Positions 1 to 10,137 of a stretch of DNA of 64,000 nt are shown piece by piece; the stretch's first letter is position 1, and every line of letters starts with the position of its first letter. Origin of the DNA: Hevea brasiliensis (Eukaryota > Streptophyta > Magnoliopsida > Malpighiales > Euphorbiaceae); contig NC_079510.1 in assembly GCF_030052815.1 (NCBI RefSeq), forward strand, positions 52,294,725-52,358,724, written 5' to 3'. Below the pieces are notes generated by a model. It saw only the letters and a list, made by a program, of their open reading frames with translations, was not told the origin of the DNA and ran no database searches. The position numbers were made by a program, and so were the translations under genes.

Positions 1-310
1 AAAGGAATAAAGAACTTAAACTAAAAAAGAAGATCAAAGCCCTTACCGAGTCCGATCGGCGGAAGAACTTGAGAAAACGAGAACTTGAAGTTGTGAGCAG
101 GGATTGAAAATGGAATGAGAGAACAACCGCTAACCCTCCCACCCCTATTTATACTAGTCCGAGCATTTAATGCTCGCGAGGTTCTAGGCAACGCATCGAT
201 TGGTGGGACTCGGCGGTTTACGACACTTCTCTCAAATATCCGAATGTTCCGAGATCGGTCAATTGGAGATCGGCATAATAAGTTAAATATTTTGAATAAA
301 GGATCAGTTA
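1..310. other. Unassigned sequence left of the partial Tat LTR
   Basis: This stretch precedes the part of the left Tat LTR that can be aligned to the second copy at 6926-12366; the alignment fades near position 310. It contains several GATCGG motifs like the LTR. On the minus strand there is a TATA-like TATAAATAGGGG near 150. No convincing coding region was seen. It may be a diverged part of the LTR of a different Tat subfamily or separate repeat DNA. Confidence 0.4.
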
Positions 311-465
311 AGTGTCATTCAGGTAAAGAACCAGATCGGATAATCACATTAGAGATCGGAAAATAATCAATGCAAAAATAATAAGATGATAATCGACAAA
401 ATAAAGTCTTTATTTTCAAAAGATCGGATTACATCATTTGGGCGATCTCTAGGGATCGGATTACA

Positions 466-840
466 CTAAAATTGGATTACATCATTTCTGTGATCTCTAG
501 AGATCGGATTGCATTGAAAACAAAATACATCATTTGGGCGATCTCTAGGGATCGGAATGTCACATTGTGACTGATCCAAAGGGGTGTCACCGACCAGAAC
601 CGAGGCGCTGTCGGAACACCCAATGTGGAGGAAAGCCGCTGTCGGAACACTCAATGTGATGAGAAGCCGAATGAACTCAGTTGAGCGACTCGAGATCGGT
701 ACAACCGAGGTCCGCAATACAGATCGGTCAAATCCGGTTCTCTCACCCTCATCAGTTAGGGTTATGCGATCACCGGGATCGTAAATTTTCAGCCGGTGGT
801 TAAAGAAGCTCATCGGAAAGGGATCAAAAACCACCATCAT
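466..840 (-). pseudogene. Small antisense ORF in LTR copy A, counterpart of the 137-aa ORF at 9498-9911
   Basis: On the strand antisense to the LTR, an ATG at 838-840 opens about 124 codons. The translated segment RLKIYDPGDR, then RTG, then ISSRSTE, parallels PRLKIYDPSDR, RTG and ISSRSTD of the ORF at 9498 in the other LTR copy. Both ATGs follow GGCC, and both lie just under 100 bp downstream of a TATATATA element (here 930-938). The reading frame is also open further upstream, so the start is chosen by comparison with the second copy. The function is unknown. Conservation at the protein level between the copies is the reason to list it; dN/dS could not be computed here. Confidence 0.4.
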
Positions 841-2554
841 GGCCGGAACTTCCACCGGAGCAGCTAGAACTGGAAAAGCAAGAAGGAAGAGAGGAAAATC
901 AGATGAAGGAAATGTCTCTGTCGACAGGGGTATATATAGGGGAAAATGAGCATTTATTGCTGAAGCAGAAAACGAAGCGAACGCTTCTGGAATCGAGGGG
1001 CAATTAATGCTTTGACCAGACCGGACCAGAGAAAAGGAGAGATCGGAATAACAGATCGGAAGACGGGAGATTAACATGAGAGATCGGAATAGGAGCGTGT
1101 CAAGAAGAGGGATCGGAAGACAAAAGGAATAAGACAAATCCCAAATAGCCGTTGTCAGAATCAGAGCCGAGGTAGTTAAAGCGTTGCAGGCGAGATCTCC
1201 ACCGCACGCTTAAGAATCGCCCGCAATGCTGATAGGCGCCAGGGTATGTCATGACAGTCCTGTATATCCCAATCCCCACCGTTGATCTCACTTGTAAGGA
1301 CAAATCCGGAACCCTTGGATCAAGAGAGAAGACGACAATACCAGCGCCTTTCGCTCTTAGCCCTCAGATCGTTCCGGACAAGAAGATTTGGGACCGTTAG
1401 ATCGAAAGAAGAAAAGGACAAATATTCTGAAGAGAGATCTCAGCCATTCATTTTGATTCTCTTTAATTCCTGGACATCCGATCATGTCCTTCGAAATCTT
1501 GACCCTCCATCTCCCTCAAAATAAATCCTGACCCTTCATGGGGAGCACCCGATTCCTATAAATACCAGCATGAAAAACTGTTCAGGGGACGGACGGACAA
1601 AAAGGAGAGGCTGTTATTATAGCGGAAGAACTCTGAAAACTTCATTTAGTTTGTTATTCCGCTACTTTGAAGTGTTGATTGGAAAAACTTTTGAAACTAG
1701 TTTTCTGAAGTGTTTCTTGAAAAGGATTCTGGATACTGGAACTCTACATTTCCAGTTTGTTCATTATCTGGTCACACCCTCACTTTCAGCCCTTTATCAT
1801 CTCTGTTTTCATTCCCACTGTCTAAGCTAAACTTCATTCCACTCGGCTTTTATCTTAATCTGATTATATTTTAACTGAGCTCCCTTCACTTCCCGACGAA
1901 CATCGCCTCTCAAAGCTAATCAGTCCACTGTCTTATCTCTATTTGCCACCCCGTAGCTTTTTCAGTAGATTTGGCTCCTCACAGGTAAGAGCTCATATTG
2001 CTGTTTTACTAAGTGTTTACATTTATTTTTCGCACTTTCTTTGTTTCTTCTTACGTATGTGGTTTTCTCCAGGTTCATTTTGTGCAAAAGGACCCAAAAG
2101 AATGTTACTCTCGAGTTATCTCTTTAGTGATTAGTCCGTCATTTTATTAATCTTCGTCATGCAAGTTTTTCTGGTTCCTAGTAGCGTGTAAATGGTCAGG
2201 CATGACGTAGGTAACTGCAACTTAGGGGCCTCTTTTAAAGAGAGAACCTAAACAACGCGTTAGGAAGATAGCCAAACTATTAGGCTGACGTGAACAGCGA
2301 TTCGACAAAGAGGTCATAAAGTAGAATAAAACCAAAATAAACAAAACAGAATATATCGGTCATTAATAGATATTGGTAAAATGAATACATGGAAGGTCGG
2401 TAAATCAAGTCTAGTTTTCCCCATCTAGCCAAAAGGTATCGAGTAGCTTTATCCCCAGCATCTTTGAATGCCAGAATCCTTAGCTTTAGGCTCTTATGTC
2501 ATATAGCCAAAATTAAAATCCGTGAGATCGGAAAAGTCCCTTTCAGGCTCCTGT

Positions 2555-2890
2555 TAATCTAAAAGAGATCGGAGGAGAGTTCTTATCCGATCTCCCCTCA
2601 AAATTTTAATAAACATTAAAAAGAGATCGGAGGAGAGTTCTTATCCGGTCTCAACTCAAAAATTGTGATAAATGTCTAGAGGAGATCGGAGGAGAGTTCT
2701 TATCCGATCTCCCCTCAAAATTTTAATAAACGTTAAAAAGAGATCGGAGGAGAGTTCTTATCCGGTCTCAACTTAAAAGTTTTAATAAATGTCTAGAGGA
2801 GATCGGAGGAGGGTTCTTATCCGATCTCCCTCCAAAATTTTAATAAATAACTTAAAAGAGATCGGAGGAGAGTTCTTATCCGATTCTCGC
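2555..2890 (+). repeat. Tandem ~62-bp hairpin repeats in LTR copy A
   Basis: About six units occur, each with a palindromic core AGATCGGA, then GGAGAGTTCTTA, then TCCGATCTC, spaced by AT-rich linkers. Each core can fold into an 8-bp-stem hairpin. The same array in inverse orientation lies at 7380-7760. It sits downstream of the TATA box, so it would be transcribed as part of the LTR RNA leader or tail. Confidence 0.85.
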
Positions 2891-3302
2891 ACCAAATCTT
2901 AACCCGTACGCAAAATAATCTCAGAACTAAAAAATTCGTAACGTCAATTCACTAAGGTGGTCTCATTTACTTGTGTATCTGAGTGATCCGAATTTAGTGA
3001 AAGATCAAAATTTCCTTTTGAAAAAAAAGGATTAACATTTCTATCCGAGCCTTCTTAACTAATTTATAAAGAACGCAAAATTAAATCTACTTACCCTTAT
3101 TAAGGGACGAGGTGGGGTGCCTAACACCTTCCCCACCCGTTTACGGACCCCGAACCTAGAATCTCTATCTTGAAGTGGTTTTATTTGTAATTTATTTTCC
3201 CAAATGGTTTTCTTTAGTTTCCCTCAAAACTAAGGTGGCGACTCCTCACTTTTCCCACTTCGGTGAGTGATTGTCCAGGCGACCGCAAAATCCCTTGCGA
3301 CA

Positions 3303-4380
3303 ATTTAACTTATTTCTTTCTTGATAGAATAGTTCGGGATATCGTTATGCGTCTTAAGTAGGTTGTTTGCCCTGGTGGCAATTCCTCAACTTTTGTTTTT
3401 CTCATTTCTTACTTTTCTATTTATTTCTTTTTTTCATTCCACAACTTAACTTTAATTATTTTATTCCTCAATCTTATCTTCTTCCTTAACTTGACTGTCG
3501 AGTCATGATTTAGCACCTCTTATCATCCCTAATAAATCTGTTATACTTCAATATTACTTTTATTTGGTCCTCTGACCATTCTAGTCAATACTTTAACTAA
3601 TATTCATAACGTTTCTTTATTATATTTGAACCAACTATTCAAATTTTCATTTCCACTTTTCTTTTATCTCTCAATATTCTATTATTTATTTTGCACTGAT
3701 GTGCAATCATTACTTTCTTATGTACTGAACTACAACCTTTCGATATTCTAACTTTAGAGTTTTAAATCCCGGGTTAGAATTTTCAAACTCCCTTCCAATA
3801 ATAAAATTCTATCTTGCCAGAATTCTACCAAAATAGATGCCATTTGCAACTATTCTAACCTTGGTGTACTATCTAGTAGTACGTAACTCTACACAATAAT
3901 CTTAAGTCAGTACTGTAATCTGCTTACAGTACAAACATTAAGAACATTGCATAGTTACTACAATACATTCCAATAGATCAAACTTTCCTATATTTTATTC
4001 TTTTAGAAGTCACTAATATACAAAACTTATTCTAATTATCATATCCATTGATAATTACTAGCAGTAACATCTTTGCCCTCATCTAGAGTAATTATATTAC
4101 TGTAACTTACTTTTAGGTCCTCTTGCCTTATTTTAAGTAGGCTCACTAATTAGCTTTATAAATTATGGTATGCTAGAAAATACTTTTCACTGATAATTCT
4201 TTCAAAATTAATGTCAATCATACTTGTTATCGTAGTTTTTATCCTAAAGGACTAGTTACTAATGCATCAAAATTTATTCTCTTGTAAAGGAGTAGCAACA
4301 AAATATATAATTCTAACACTAATATACAAATAGGTAGTGCTGGGATCAAATAATAACTAATTGTTTCTTCCAAAAATTAA
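3303..4380. other. AT-rich sequence without recognisable genes
   Basis: This lies between the end of Tat LTR copy A and the decayed gag region of chromovirus C2. No ORF, LTR end or protein similarity was recognised. It may be the degraded internal region of C2 or an unidentified insertion. Confidence 0.5.
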
Positions 4381-5220
4381 GAACTTATCAGCAACTACAT
4401 CCGAAATTTTTGCTCTTTCCCCCTGATGCTTGGAGTACACCCTGGCTGGTTTACTACTCTGTTCAGGTTGATTCGCTGTGCTTAGATTGTGAGGAGTACC
4501 AACTCTATTTCTATCTTGACCTCTACTGACTGTCTGTGAACTTCAGAGAGCAGATCGAGGTTCTCTAGTACAATCTCTAGCAAAGTATCCAAGCTTTCCA
4601 CAATTGTAGCAAGCTCCAGTGGCTTTACGATAAATGCCCCCATGTAGTTTACTACAAGAGTTGCAGTTGCGAGGATGATATGAGCTTCTAATTGTTCGAC
4701 TATTGGACCTTGGTGGCTTCTATTCTGATGATCCGCCTCTATCATATCCCTATGCTCGGAGTTCCACAAATTCTTTTCTCTTCTCCAAATTACTATTCGA
4801 GCTGTGACCACCAGGTTTCTCACTCTTCTCTATTTTATGTTGCCCTTGTAGGGGTTGGGTCTGTACTTGGGCTTGAGCTGACAAACTATCAGCCATTTGT
4901 TGAGAGAAAGTGGCCATTTGCTGGGCCATTTGCGCGGTAATTTGTACTAGTGAAACTAGTACAATTAGATTTTTAACACACTGAGGAACTAGGGCCTCCC
5001 CTTGTTCCTCAACTGTAACTAGTTGTTCTACTGATTTATCTCTCTCTTCCATTCTATTCACAAAATCTTCTTTTTCCGAGACAACCTATACAAGGAGGTT
5101 TCTCTTCGTCAGTTCATATTTATGATGTAAATGTACTATATGTATCAAACATTTGAGCAGTTGTATTTACCGATAAAATATTTCAAATTCACAGTTCAAA
5201 ATTTACTTTAAAACCATTGC
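4380..5220 (-). pseudogene. Decayed gag of chromovirus C2 (zinc knuckle visible)
   Basis: Minus strand, directly after the primer-binding site. An N-terminal segment starting MEERDKSVEQLV (from about 5052) is glutamine-rich and reads open to 4750. A CCHC zinc knuckle, CYNCGKLGYFARDC, lies in another frame at roughly 4570-4620, so at least one frameshift separates them. The central Retrotrans_gag core is not seen between the two parts, suggesting an internal deletion. A short ARVY segment near 4430 resembles the gag-protease linker of chromoviruses. The remains are non-functional. Confidence 0.6.
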
Positions 5221-5237
5221 TCTGATACTACTAAACA
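5220..5237 (-). other. Primer-binding site of C2 (tRNA-iMet type, mutated)
   Basis: On the minus strand, TAGTATCAGAGC follows the LTR end GTGTGACA after a short spacer. It differs by one base from the canonical TGGTATCAGAGC, complementary to initiator tRNA-Met. It fixes the LTR end at 5238 and the minus orientation of the element. Confidence 0.7.
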
Positions 5238-6925
5238 TGTCACACCCTACTCTACCGTAAGGCATAACATAATCCCGTAGTACACTTAACGAATTACCGT
5301 ACTTCGCCTACCGGTAACCCATTAAATATACTACAAGGGATTTAAAAAAAATTTCTATACATTTTTAAGTTGGTGGGTAAATTTTTTTCACAAATATTAA
5401 AACTTTTAATTGACATTAAGTCGCAAATCAAATTTCTGGATACTTAAAACTACTGCAATTTTTACAAAAATTCTGGCAGAACACTAGCTGTATTTTGAGA
5501 AAACAGTTCTTCAAAACCTGAAAAGAAACATACTTCCAATATTTTTACTCAACCATAACTCCAATACAAATCCATTTCATCTCACAATCTCATACAAGAA
5601 GCTCAACTCAAAATCAACCGCAATTCAAAGCATCTCATTTCAAAAAAAGAATAATTTCTCATTTACAAAATACAAAAATTTAATTATTTACATTGATTAC
5701 AAAACTCAGAAATAAATTTGAATATTACAATAATTTCCATTTTAATTACATATTCAAAATAATATTACAAAAGTTCTTGTACAACTGCTCAACCAATTTA
5801 CTTACATATAATAACATGCATACATCAAAATCTAATGTACAAGGGTATACCTCTAATATACCCGAAGTTAATCCCAATGATTCTTCAAAGCGCAGCTACC
5901 GGAAATCTCACTTGGCTGCTCTATCTTTACTTTCACCTGCGACAGCATACAAAGCTATCGCTGAGTGGTGAACTCAGTGGTGCACAACCATGATTTAAAA
6001 CATAATATACAATACCTTACCAAAATTTTAGCAAAGAATTTGAAAATCTTGAAATTCAATCAAAATTTCAAAAATCAAAATATTCATTGCCAATAAAATA
6101 AATCATTTGTTAAAATGACTCTGCTCAAGAATTTCAATTTATCAAATCATAACTGAACATTTAAAGTAATTTCAGTAATTTATGGAAACAAATCTTAATT
6201 CCAATAAAATCAATTATGCATAAATCCAATTTGAAATCACAATTTTTACTATTCAAAACCCATTCTTTATCTCACTAACTATGCAAGACTAATTTGTAAG
6301 GGCCATCTTCAGGGTGATTCTAACTCCCGATAGTCGGGGAGGTCGAATCGGAATTCTAACTCCCTATGGTCGGGGAGTTCGAATCATCATGTACAGTACA
6401 CGCCACAATAATGTAACTTCTGAAGGGGCCAATGAAAAACTTAGATCTAACCTCTAATAAGAGAAGAATCTAAGCTTGTGCACATATCATGGTATTCAAA
6501 ACAAAACAAAGCTAACTCCATTGTCTCCTTAATAAATGAGAGAGACGGGTAATAACCTAGTCAAGCATCTATAGTGAGATATAAAACAATATCATGAATC
6601 TCTTTATCCTTTTTGTGAGCATAAATCACAATACAATTCAATTCAATGTAAATTCCAATATCCAAAAATTTTTATGCTCATCACAATTCAAAACAAATTT
6701 TATCCATTCCCATGTCAAGTATGTTTCAATCAAAATTTTTCCAAAGCTAACTTTATTCAATTCATGACAAAATAAAATCATAACTAATTTCATTTTCTAA
6801 AACTAAACTCATTCATACCATAACACATTTCAATAATTATTGAGATAAATTCAATATTTGATAAACATAATACAATAAGAAATGAAATCATTTAGTCAAA
6901 AGACATATGAAGAAACATAATTAAT
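5238..6925 (-). mobile_element. C2 chromovirus 5' LTR, piece 3 of 3 (3' end)
   Basis: Minus-strand LTR end (plus strand TGTCACACCC at 5238). It matches in layout the 3' part of the C1 LTR, for example the GTGGTGCACAA block near 5970 versus AGTGGTGCATAA near 28300. At 6325-6395 there is a duplicated motif, AACTCCC..GGTCGGGGAG. The LTR resumes at 22492 beyond the inserted Tat element. The three pieces add up to about 3.9 kb, matching the 3.7-3.8 kb of the related LTRs in this window. Confidence 0.65.
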
Positions 6926-7379
6926 TGTCGCATGGTATTTTGTGGTCGCCTGGACGAACACTCACCGAAGTGGGAAAGAGTGAGGAGTCACCACTTTAAT
7001 TTTGAGGGAAATTAAAGGAAACCATCTGTACACACAAAAAATAAAAAAATAAAAGAAACCATTTCGAAAATAGAGATTCTAGGTTCAGGGTCCATATACG
7101 GGCGGGGAAGGTATTGGGCACCCCGCCTCGTCCCTCTATGAGGGTAAACAGATTTAATATTAAGCTCTTTACAAATTAAAATCGATAATTAAGGGGTTAG
7201 AATGATGATGTTAATCCCTTAGATAAAAAGGAATATTTGATTTTTCACTGGTTCGGGTTACCCAGGTACATAAGTACATGAGACGACCCTTAGTGAGTCG
7301 GTGTTGTGTAGCGATTTTTTATTTCGAGGGTTACTTTGCGTATTGTGATATTTTAGTTTGGATTTGAGAGAATCCGGGT

Positions 7380-7760
7380 AAAAACCTCTCCCGATCTCTT
7401 AGGGTAATCTGTTTAAAGTTTGAGTGAGGAATCTCGGATAAGAACTCTCTTCCGATCTCCACATATTTATTAAAAATTTTGATTGAGAATCGGATAAGAA
7501 CTCTCCTCCGATCTCTTTAAATTTTTAATTTAGACTTAAGCATAAAGAATCTCGGATAAGAACTCTCCTCCGATCTCTGCATATTTATTAAAATTTGATT
7601 GAGAATCGGATAAGAACTCTCCTCCGATCTCTTTAAGTATTTATTAAAATTTTGATTGAGAATCGGATAAGAACTCTCCTCCGATCTCTTTAAGTACTTA
7701 TTAAAATTTTGATTGAGAATGAGGATCGGGTAAGAACTCTCCCCCGACCTCTTAAAATTT
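7380..7760 (-). repeat. Tandem hairpin repeats in the Tat 3' LTR
   Basis: Six to seven units of about 62 bp with the core GATCGGATAAGAACTCTCCT followed by CCGATCTC; this is the reverse complement of the array at 2555-2890. Spacers are TTTAAATTTT-like. The last unit, near 7720, has diverged. Confidence 0.85.
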
Positions 7761-8751
7761 AATTACGATCGTATATCCTAAGAACCTTAGACTAAGGGTT
7801 CTGGCATCTGAAGACGCTAGAACCCGAACAAGGCTTCTCTTAACCCATTGATACCTTATAACTAGGTAGGGGATACCAGACTGGATTTTTACCGATCTCC
7901 TTTGTGATCGCCTCACCAGTACTTTTTGACAGGCAATGTTCGATCTCTTTTGTTTACTAGTCTGGGATCCGATCTTACCTTGATCCCCCACTATACCAGG
8001 TTATCTCCTGAGCTTATTTAGTGGTTCGACTTCATAACTTTTCCTCTGATTTATTATCCAAACTTTTATTATTTTAAAGAAATTCTCGTGTTAAGATACA
8101 GCTACCAACATTTTATCAAACTACCTATACGTTACCCGTAACCAGAACACCTACATTTGAAGGTAATAAAGGCTAAGAACAAATAAATAACATGAACTAA
8201 TGAACAAAAGGTAAACTCAAGAGAATAACCACCTACGTGGGGGCTCTTTAACATAACATAAATTTGACGAAAATTACGAGCATGAAAACAAAGAAAATAA
8301 AAAAATGAGCAACGGTCTAGACGCTCACCTATAGGGGATTGAATCTATTGAACTAACTATGGAGTCACAAATATTGTAGAGCTGCGTGCTAATAGTCTGG
8401 GGACTAATGCTTGCCTTGAAATAAAGAATACCAAGTTAGAATGCAGTCGAGCCGAAGTGACAGTGACTGGGTTGGAATGAGATTGAGCTTGGAAAATAAA
8501 AGGTGGATATAAAGATGATGAAGACAAAACTGAAACTGAGAGATGGTATCGCAGAGTAATGAACAAACTGAAAATGAAGAGTTTCAGTGTCCAACACTCC
8601 TTCAATGGAAATACTTTAGAAAACTAGTTTCTGAAGTTTCTCTATTTTGAAAGCTTAAAAATAGCAGAGTAGCAAGATTGAATCAAGTTTCAGAGCCTTT
8701 CCACTATAATCACCACCCTTTTTCGTCCTCCCCTTCAACAGTTTTTCATGC

Positions 8752-8768
8752 AGGTATTTATAGGGAAC
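8752..8768 (-). promoter_or_regulatory. Sense TATA box of the Tat LTR
   Basis: The minus strand reads CTATAAATACC; the same element with its surroundings occurs in copy A at 1556-1566, followed in both by GCATGAAAAACTGTT. Conservation between the copies and position in the LTR suggest the U3/R boundary lies about 30 bp downstream on the minus strand. Confidence 0.6.
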
Positions 8769-9399
8769 GGGTGCTCCTAATGAAGGGTCAGGATTTCCCC
8801 TGAGGGAGATAGAAGTTTTGGATTTTAAAGGACATGATCTGATGCCTGAGAATTGAAGAGAATCAAAATGGACAACTGAGATCCTATTTAGAATATTTGT
8901 CCTTTTTCTTTTCTAATCCAACGGCTCAAAATCTTCTTATCATGGGAGATCCGAGGGCCGGGAATAAAAGGCGCCGGTCCTGTCGTCTTCTCTTTGATCC
9001 AAGGGCTCCGAGCTTGTCCTTATAAGTAAGATCAATGGTGGAGATCAAGATGTACAGGACTGCCATGACATGTCCTAGCACCTGTTAGCATTGTGGGCGA
9101 TTTGCAAATGAAGCGTGCGGTGAAGATTTGATCTTGCCTGCAACGCTTTAACTACCTCGGCTCTGATTATGAAAAGGGTTATCGGAAATTGTCTCATCCT
9201 TTCCTTGCTTTCCGATCTCCCATTCCTTTCAATCTTTCTATTATGACCCTTTTCTGATCTCTAATACCGGGCTCCTCTCCCGATCTCTCCCATTCCATAA
9301 CCTTCCCCTCTATCCGAGCTGCTTCAGTCAAAGCATTTAATCCTTCGATTACTGATGCATCCGCTTCGATTTCCGCTAGTAATAAATGCTCAGACCCCC

Positions 9400-9408
9400 T
9401 ATATATAT
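9400..9408 (+). promoter_or_regulatory. TATA-like element facing the antisense ORFs
   Basis: TATATATAT lies 98 bp upstream of the plus-strand ATG at 9498, with a pyrimidine-rich leader between. The equivalent in copy A is at 930-938. TATATATA is itself palindromic, so it could serve either strand. Confidence 0.35.
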
Positions 9409-9497
9409 GCCTCAACGAGGCATCTTTCCGCATTTCATTTTTCCTCTTTCCACTTCTCATTTCTCCTGTTCTAGCTTCTCCGACAACAATCCCGGCC

Positions 9498-9911
9498 ATG
9501 GCGACTGCTCTTAATCTTTTTCCGATTGTTCACTTTGTTCCTCGACTAAAAATTTACGATCCTAGTGATCGGAGAATCATGATAACCATCTCTGATGATA
9601 GTAAGAGAACCGGACTAATTTATCGATCCAGATCGAGAATATCGATCGTATCGATCTCAAGTCGATCGACCGATATAGTCGGCGAACTGATTTCGGGCGA
9701 GAAGACTGCTAATTTCCCTTTCAAAATCGGTGACCGCCCTTTGAAGTTCATTTGGTTCCTCACCACATCAGACGTCTCGACTGCAGCTTGGTTCCGATCG
9801 ATAACATTGACGATGACCCTTCCTATCACCATGAGAGTCATAGTCACCCCATCTGAGCTACACATCTATCCAACGCCTATGGCTGACTTTCTGATCAGAA
9901 ACATCTTTTGA
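9498..9911 (+). CDS. 137-aa ORF antisense to the Tat LTR
   Basis: Opens at an ATG in a good plant start context (GGCCATGGCG) and runs uninterrupted for 137 codons. The family is not recognised. A counterpart with the shared cores RLKIYDP.DR, RTG and ISSRST occurs in LTR copy A at 466-840. It is basic and serine-rich, without an obvious signal peptide or membrane segment. The ORF that begins about 240 bp downstream on the same strand lacks a natural N-terminus, so this could be its first exon, with the GATCG-rich gap as intron. Alternatively it is a chance ORF in a conserved repeat. Confidence 0.4.
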   Translation: MATALNLFPIVHFVPRLKIYDPSDRRIMITISDDSKRTGLIYRSRSRISIVSISSRSTDIVGELISGEKTANFPFKIGDRPLKFIWFLTTSDVSTAAWFRSITLTMTLPITMRVIVTPSELHIYPTPMADFLIRNIF

Positions 9912-10137
9912 TTTAGCCACGAGACTAGGCTTTGGCATAGGTCCTTACTAGGTAGAATGTAGTGCCGATCTTTAGAGATCGCCCAAATGATGTAATCTAA
10001 CCTTTAAAGGTTCTTAATGATGTAATCCGATCTCTTGAGATCGCCCAAATGATGTAATCTGACCTTTTGGAAATGAAATAGAGTTTTATTTAATAGTCAT
10101 CATTTAATTATTGCATTGGTTATTTTTCAATCTCTAA

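Larger units (their letters stand above)
310..3302 (+). mobile_element. Partial LTR of a Tat-lineage Ty3/gypsy element (copy A)
   Basis: This is the 3' portion of a very long LTR, plus orientation, ending in CGACA at 3302. It aligns in inverted orientation with 6926-10170. Shared landmarks are the end block around 3261-3302 versus 6926-6970, the GGGACGAGG / CCCCACCCG block (3100-3150 versus 7080-7140), the hairpin repeat array, the TATA box CTATAAATACC at 1556-1566, and a second TATA-like motif at 930-938. No primer-binding site is evident after 3302, so this is more likely a 3' or solo LTR than a 5' LTR. Its start is missing. Confidence 0.75.

Noticed and set aside
4750..5237. CTCTGATACTACTAAACATG region as a possible tRNA-like gene
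   Set aside because: It is only the 12-18 nt primer-binding site complementary to initiator tRNA-Met; no tRNA fold is present.
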